Source: DAOTXL01 sp034435455
Lineage (GTDB): Bacteria; Chloroflexota; Anaerolineae; JAAYZQ01
Reading direction: 5' to 3'
DNA length: 64,000 nt
NCBI GenBank assembly: GCA_034435455.1
Contig: DAOTXL010000077.1
Span: 1-64,000 of the forward strand
Of this stretch, positions 59,718 to 64,000 are shown piece by piece. Numbering within the stretch: position 1 is the first letter of the stretch; each line of letters opens with the position of its first letter. Both the position numbers and the translations under genes were made by a program. A model generated the notes under the pieces. The model saw nothing but the letters and a program-made list of their open reading frames with translations. It did not search any database and was not told the origin of the DNA.

Positions 59718-61343
59718 CTAGATTGCCAGCCTCCAGCGCAAGTATCGCCCCACCTCGCTCACCATGGCCCTGACGCCCTGCCGGCTGAGGAGTTGCCAGG
59801 CTTTGGCCGGCAGTTTGTGGAGCGGAGTCGGCGGGGGCGGTTCCTGAAGTGCCCCTGGGCCGAGCACCAGGTCAATCTCGCGCTGCGGGTCCAGGCGCGG
59901 CTGCCGGCAGAAATCGAGCAAGGGCGCGATCGGTTCAAACGGTTCGGTGGGGGTCAGCACCATCCAGCCCTCATCGCCCATATCCAGGATGCCATCCACC
60001 GGCCCTGACCAGGGCCGGGCCGATCCACCGGCCGGTGGCGCGGCCAGCAGGATGGGGCGCGGCCAGTCTTTCAGAAATTCGCAACGGTCGAATGCTTCAG
60101 CCCCGGCGATGATCAGCTCGGCGGCCCGGCAAGCGGCGAGCAGCATCTCCTCGTCGTCTCCGTCCAGGGGGAGCCGGTGCACCTGGCCCACGGCCTCCAG
60201 GGCGCGGATCATGGCCTGGTGGCAGGGCGACTCTTCCGCCAGCAGGGCGATCCGCCGGCGGATGGGCAGCGGGGCAATCGCCGGGGAGTGGCCATACATC
60301 CCGCGCACGTTGTCCAGGGTCAGCGCCGGGGAACCGTCGTGCAGCATGGGGCCAGGGCCGGGCGGCTCCCAGGCGGGGAGCTGTCTCCTGCGGCGGGGCG
60401 GTCGGCCTGGCCATCTGTCGGTCCCTTCGGCCCGCGCAGGCCACGGCCCCCAGGCCAGCGCCTGATGGGCGGCCAGGAAGCGGTATCCTCGCTGCCGTGC
60501 CCGGCAGCACCATTCTGCCCCAACCCGATCCAGGTCGTCGTCCCCGGTCGGCAGGCCCACCTGGAGCAGGGCTGCCCGCCGGAACAGCCCGGCGGCCAGG
60601 CTGACCGCCGGCACCGGCTGCCAGCGTTGCCCAAACTGTCCCACGTCCAGATGGCCGGCGTAGGGGTTGTGGGGCCACAGGCCGATGCCAATAACAAGGG
60701 TCGGCCACAGTTGCCACATGACGCGCGGCGCCACCGCCCCAATACTGCCCCGCATGGTCAGCGTCCGGGCCAGCCCGTCCAGGCAACCGGATCCCAGGCG
60801 GAACCGGGAATCGAGCAGCAGGATGACCGGCGCCTCGGTGCGGTCCAATTCTTCCGCCAGGGCCGGTACCAGAGCGTCGGACCGGCACTGAATCAGGCGA
60901 ACCGGCAGGTTGTCAGGCGGGAGGAAGGGAGTAGCCAGGACAGTAACCTGGGCCGGCGGCGTTTCCTCCTGCTGCCAGACCGAAGCCAGGCAGGCATCCA
61001 GGTCGGCCTGGGCATGTCGGTGGAGGATGATGGCAGCTACCGTGAGCCCAGAGGCCGGAGAAGATCGGCTGTCGGGCCGATCTACGGCCACGGGCGCTCC
61101 ACCCGACAGCAGTCCGGCCCGCTGCAAGACGCCCAGGGTACAGGCGGCCAGGTAGGTCGAGATATGGGCCGCCTGGGCCACCTCTGCCACCGTTCGCCAC
61201 CTGGCTGCCGACCAGGTGGCGGCGACTACCGGGTCGAGGGCAATGCCGATCGGATCGCCTGGCAGGTGCAGTTTCAGCCAGCCGTCGGGCCGGGTGTTGG
61301 GGACCAGGCCATCTCGCTGCCGGTACAGGGCCAGATCGGGCAT
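59718..61343 (-). CDS. Divergent GT2-like protein with PqqD-like N-terminus
   Basis: 541 residues from the ATG at 61343, 14 bp after the previous stop; upstream open codons overlap that gene and are discounted. Residues about 10-95 resemble the small PqqD winged-helix domain (LPGDPIGIALDPVVAATWSA ... LGVLQRAGLL). A GT-A-like domain follows (VAAIILHRHAQADLDACLAS, VILLLDSRFRLGSGCLDGL). The metal-binding D-x-D has become LDSRF, so activity is doubtful. The C-terminal 200 residues look like an NAD/nucleotide-type fold (RRIALLAEESPCHQAMIRAL). It is probably a paralogue of the next gene that has lost or changed catalysis. Confidence 0.7.
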   Translation of the reverse strand: MPDLALYRQRDGLVPNTRPDGWLKLHLPGDPIGIALDPVVAATWSAARWRTVAEVAQAAHISTYLAACTLGVLQRAGLLSGGAPVAVDRPDSRSSPASGLTVAAIILHRHAQADLDACLASVWQQEETPPAQVTVLATPFLPPDNLPVRLIQCRSDALVPALAEELDRTEAPVILLLDSRFRLGSGCLDGLARTLTMRGSIGAVAPRVMWQLWPTLVIGIGLWPHNPYAGHLDVGQFGQRWQPVPAVSLAAGLFRRAALLQVGLPTGDDDLDRVGAEWCCRARQRGYRFLAAHQALAWGPWPARAEGTDRWPGRPPRRRRQLPAWEPPGPGPMLHDGSPALTLDNVRGMYGHSPAIAPLPIRRRIALLAEESPCHQAMIRALEAVGQVHRLPLDGDDEEMLLAACRAAELIIAGAEAFDRCEFLKDWPRPILLAAPPAGGSARPWSGPVDGILDMGDEGWMVLTPTEPFEPIAPLLDFCRQPRLDPQREIDLVLGPGALQEPPPPTPLHKLPAKAWQLLSRQGVRAMVSEVGRYLRWRLAI

Positions 61344-61357
61344 GGTTTCACCGGCTC

Positions 61358-62884
61358 TTATCGGGGAGAAATGCGCCATAGGAAGTAGTTCCGTATTTCG
61401 GTTGCCAGTCCGCGCAGCCCCTTCTCGCAGAGGGTTTGCCACGCCCGCCGCCCCAGGTAGGAGAGCGAAGCCGGGGGAGGGCCGGCGTCAGGGGCCAGGT
61501 CCTCGGCGGTCGGGGGCGATTCTGGCCGGAAAGTTTCCAGATGGAGGTAGTGACCACGGATAAACAGCGCGGCGATGACCGGATACTGGCCGTACATGGC
61601 CGGCCGCGGCGCGTTTGCCGTCAGGGCCAGGGCCGCGTCGTCGGAAAAGGGAGGGCGGCGCAGCCGCCGGGTCCGCCACCGGGCAGCCGTGGCCCGGGGC
61701 AGGGCCCGCAGCCACCTGCCCCAACTCCGGCGAAAGGTGGTTGCTACCCCCGGCATCCCCTGCCGTCTGGCCCACAGATAACCGCCGAAATCGCGCTGCA
61801 GGTAGGACCACAAAAGACGGCTGGCCAGCCGGAAATCCAGGTTCTTCCAGGCAAACCATGGGCGGCTGTAGGTGACCAATCCCAGCTTGAAAGTAGAGGC
61901 CATGGTGCTGACGGTGGCGGTGAACTTGTGATAGACCACGGCCCGGGGGGCGGCGACCACATCGTAGCCACGCAGCCGGGCACGGAAGCACCAATCGGTG
62001 TCGGCAAAGTAGATGAAAAATTCGGGGTCCATACCGCCGATCTCCTGGACGACCGAGCGGCGCAACATCGCCGCGCCAAAACAGGCGGTGAAGACCTGGT
62101 CGGTGTCGTCGAACTGGCCGACATCCAGGTAGCCGATAAAGTTATCGTGCGAGTTGCCATCGGGGTGAAGCGAGTTGCCCATTGAATTGAAAAAGTGGCG
62201 CATGTAGTAGAGCTTCATCTTGGGAGCCGCAGCGGCGATCCGCTCCGAGCGGAGCATCACCCGCACACACTCGGCCACACAGTCCGGTTCCATTTCGGTG
62301 TCCTCGTTCACCAGAAACAGAAATTCGCCCCGAGCCTGTTCCATAGCCAGGTTGTTGGCTTCGGCAAAGCCCATAGGCCGAGGGGTGGTGAGGATCTTGA
62401 CCTGGGGAAAGTGCTGCCGGGTGAACGCCGCCGAATCGTCGGTCGTCTGGTTGTCCACCAGGATGATCTCCAGGTTGGGATAGGTTTGGGCCAGCACCGA
62501 GGGCAGACAGGTCTCCAGGTGTACGCGGGCCTGGCGGCTGGCCAGGATGATGATGGACACGAGGGGAAAGGGCCACAAATCCGAGATATCGTTCGCCAGC
62601 CTGGGGGCCGGTGGAGGCAGGGGCAGAGAGGGGATGAGCACCCCGGCGCGGGCCAGGACTTTGGCGGTGCACTCGACAAAGGCGGCCGACAGGCCTGTCT
62701 CGGCCGTCAGGGTCGAGATCACCTCCGCAGTCGGGCGACCGTCAAACGCCGACCAGACGCGGTACACCGGTTCGTCGCAGGCCAGCCCCCAGCCGGCGGC
62801 GTCGCTCAGGATCCAGAAGGTGCCGTCGTTGTGGGGCCGGTAATTGTCGTTCTGCGTATAGCAAGGGTCCAGGGGATCGGCCAT
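61358..62884 (-). CDS. GT2 glycosyltransferase with PqqD-like N-terminal domain
   Basis: 508 residues from the ATG at 62884. Residues about 18-90 read like PqqD (DGTFWILSDAAGWGLACDEP, VWSAFDGRPTAEVISTL, AKVLARAGVL). The GT2 domain begins at about 105: VSIIILASRQARVHLETCL, LVDNQTTDDSAAF, LVNEDTEMEPDCV and EIGGMDPEFFIYFADTDWCFRARL, all catalytic motifs intact. The C-terminal 150 residues are basic, with amphipathic helices. PqqD domains normally bind a peptide substrate for a radical SAM enzyme, so the fusion suggests recognition of a peptide or protein acceptor. It starts 2 bp after the previous stop. Confidence 0.82.
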   Translation of the reverse strand: MADPLDPCYTQNDNYRPHNDGTFWILSDAAGWGLACDEPVYRVWSAFDGRPTAEVISTLTAETGLSAAFVECTAKVLARAGVLIPSLPLPPPAPRLANDISDLWPFPLVSIIILASRQARVHLETCLPSVLAQTYPNLEIILVDNQTTDDSAAFTRQHFPQVKILTTPRPMGFAEANNLAMEQARGEFLFLVNEDTEMEPDCVAECVRVMLRSERIAAAAPKMKLYYMRHFFNSMGNSLHPDGNSHDNFIGYLDVGQFDDTDQVFTACFGAAMLRRSVVQEIGGMDPEFFIYFADTDWCFRARLRGYDVVAAPRAVVYHKFTATVSTMASTFKLGLVTYSRPWFAWKNLDFRLASRLLWSYLQRDFGGYLWARRQGMPGVATTFRRSWGRWLRALPRATAARWRTRRLRRPPFSDDAALALTANAPRPAMYGQYPVIAALFIRGHYLHLETFRPESPPTAEDLAPDAGPPPASLSYLGRRAWQTLCEKGLRGLATEIRNYFLWRISPR

Positions 62885-62886
62885 GC

Positions 62887-64000
62887 TTACCTCAGGGGCG
62901 TTCCTTTCAGGATGTGGCGCAGGCCGTTCATCAGGCGCATTACCCGCCCCTGCTCGATCTGCTGCAAAGTCTGCCGCAGCTGTTCTGTCTCTGCCTGCCA
63001 GGTCTGGGCTTCTGCCTGCCAGGCGTGGATTTCTGCCTGCAGGCGTTCTTTTTCCGTTTCCAGGGCGGCGACACGGCCCTCCCGGTCGCGCACCACACTA
63101 GCCAGGTAGGCCAGCCGCTCGTCGCGGGCAGCCAGGTCGCGGCGCAGGGCGTTGATGTGGCTGATGAGCTTCAAGGCCGGCAGCGTTTGCCGGCCGCTCC
63201 GGGCCCGTTGCCGGTCGGCGGCAGGGCGCGGCTCCCGACAGAAGGCCAGAAGCGGCTGCATCGTCACTTCCCAGCGCAACTGCGGGGTAATGGCGTCAAA
63301 GCGCGTCTGGAACCCGGCACGAGGGAGATCGGCGCCCTCCAGGATGGCAGCGGCCACACCGTCCACATCTTCATAGTCCACCACCCAGCCCAGATGGTGC
63401 CGGGCGATCAGATCGGCCAACACGTCGCCACGGGTGACAATCGTCGGCAGGCCGGCCCACAGGTGGTCCAGCAGCCGGGTGCGGAAGGAAAAGTGGGTCT
63501 CCAGGTGGGCAAAGTGCAGGCTGACACCGGCGTCGGCCTCCAGCAGATAGTTTTGCCGCTCTTCGTAGGGCGTCCAGTCTTTGAAAAAGACGCTCTTCTC
63601 ATACAGGCCCAGTTCCCGGCTCAGGGCCACCGCCTGCTCGGCCATCGCCATCGGCTCTACCTCCGGGTTGGGATGGCGGATGCCAAGGAACACCAGCTTC
63701 ACGTCGTCGCGCAGGGCCGAGACGCGGGCCATCGCCCGGATGAGGGTCAGGGGGTCGAACCAGTTATAGATCCCGCCGGCCCACAGGAGCACATGGTCGG
63801 TGGCGGCGATGCCGGGGTGCACCCCCTTGAGCACGGTGTGGATGTGTTTTGGGGGGGTATCGGGCAGGCCAAAGGCCACCACGTCAATCAGCCGTCGCAG
63901 GGTCGGATCGTCGTCATAGGTCAGGGGGTTGATGCGGTCCAGGGCGTTGAGCCAGCCCAGCCAGTAGTCGCGCTGCCGCTCACTGGCGCACAGGAAAAAG
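62887..64000 (-). CDS. GT4-like glycosyltransferase with C-terminal coiled coil (5' end outside window)
   Basis: The frame is open from the right edge (FFLCASERQRDYWLGWLNAL) to the stop at 62887, giving 371 residues. The visible part contains HVLLWAGGIYNWFDPLTLIRA, the donor domain of a GT-B enzyme, KLVFLGIRHPNPE, and LLDHLWAGLPTIVTRGDVLA in place of the usual E-x7-E loop. From about residue 275 on there is a heptad-rich coiled coil (LRRDLAARDERLAYLASVVR, ALETEKERLQAEIHAWQAE) followed by a basic tail. The coiled coil may measure chain length or form an oligomer, as in some polysaccharide polymerases. The missing start prevents a full assignment. Confidence 0.8.
   Translation of the reverse strand, partial: FFLCASERQRDYWLGWLNALDRINPLTYDDDPTLRRLIDVVAFGLPDTPPKHIHTVLKGVHPGIAATDHVLLWAGGIYNWFDPLTLIRAMARVSALRDDVKLVFLGIRHPNPEVEPMAMAEQAVALSRELGLYEKSVFFKDWTPYEERQNYLLEADAGVSLHFAHLETHFSFRTRLLDHLWAGLPTIVTRGDVLADLIARHHLGWVVDYEDVDGVAAAILEGADLPRAGFQTRFDAITPQLRWEVTMQPLLAFCREPRPAADRQRARSGRQTLPALKLISHINALRRDLAARDERLAYLASVVRDREGRVAALETEKERLQAEIHAWQAEAQTWQAETEQLRQTLQQIEQGRVMRLMNGLRHILKGTPLR

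Overview
The window is high-GC bacterial DNA, and every gene I can support (50 protein genes plus one remnant) lies on the minus strand. The source is probably an uncultured anaerobic member of the Chloroflexota, perhaps Anaerolineae. Three things suggest this: secreted proteins with an F-L-P-L/F motif near the C-terminus, a TPR protein with many P-x-W-L repeats, and an Hdr/Kor gene set typical of anaerobes. There is no rRNA, so the assignment is inference. I saw no tRNA, CRISPR array or insertion sequence.

Region 1 (1-4946) holds a truncated TPR/P-x-W-L protein, a soluble response regulator-histidine kinase, a ComEA-like DNA-binding protein and a membrane-anchored TPR protein. Three good sigma70-type promoters lie here.

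Region 2 (5093-25648) is the most interesting part. In transcription order it encodes succinyl-CoA synthetase (sucC, sucD), a 2-oxoacid:ferredoxin oxidoreductase (ferredoxin, alpha, fused beta-gamma), a 1097-residue fusion of HdrA and GltD/NfnB-type modules, an MvhD-like protein, two complementary HdrA-like flavoproteins, a second MvhD, an HdrD-like protein, HdrC and HdrB. A nucleotide-sugar dehydrogenase and a MntA/HepT toxin-antitoxin pair follow. Last comes an HdrA-MvhD fusion whose reading frame contains an in-frame TGA exactly where HdrA has the second cysteine of C-x-x-C. A SECIS-like hairpin with a GGUC loop follows that TGA, so I annotate one 851-residue selenoprotein rather than two broken genes. 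I infer that the locus couples 2-oxoglutarate (or similar) oxidation, substrate-level ATP formation and reduced ferredoxin to an Hdr-type, possibly electron-bifurcating complex that can exchange electrons with NAD(P)H.

Region 3 (25749-31722) has a methyltransferase, a secreted propeller-like protein, and two tandem paralogous secreted proteins of about 500 residues. Each paralogue has its own TTGACT-N17-TATACT promoter, and terminator hairpins separate them.

Region 4 (31723-46290) is a cell-surface glycan locus. A ten-gene operon, mostly joined by 4-bp stop/start overlaps, runs from a promoter at 43431-43459. It encodes glycosyltransferases, two radical SAM proteins, a MurJ-like flippase, an FG-GAP lipoprotein, an acyltransferase, a methyltransferase and a YbhN-like membrane protein. 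Upstream are a polytopic glycosyltransferase and a small membrane protein with their own promoter, then a gene remnant.

Region 5 (46287-64000) is a second glycan locus: GT4 and GT2 glycosyltransferases (two with PqqD-like N-termini), a sugar nucleotidyltransferase, a sulfotransferase, two methyltransferases (one frameshifted), a secreted protein and a large membrane protein. Interspersed palindromic repeats occur between genes and, in two places, inside reading frames.
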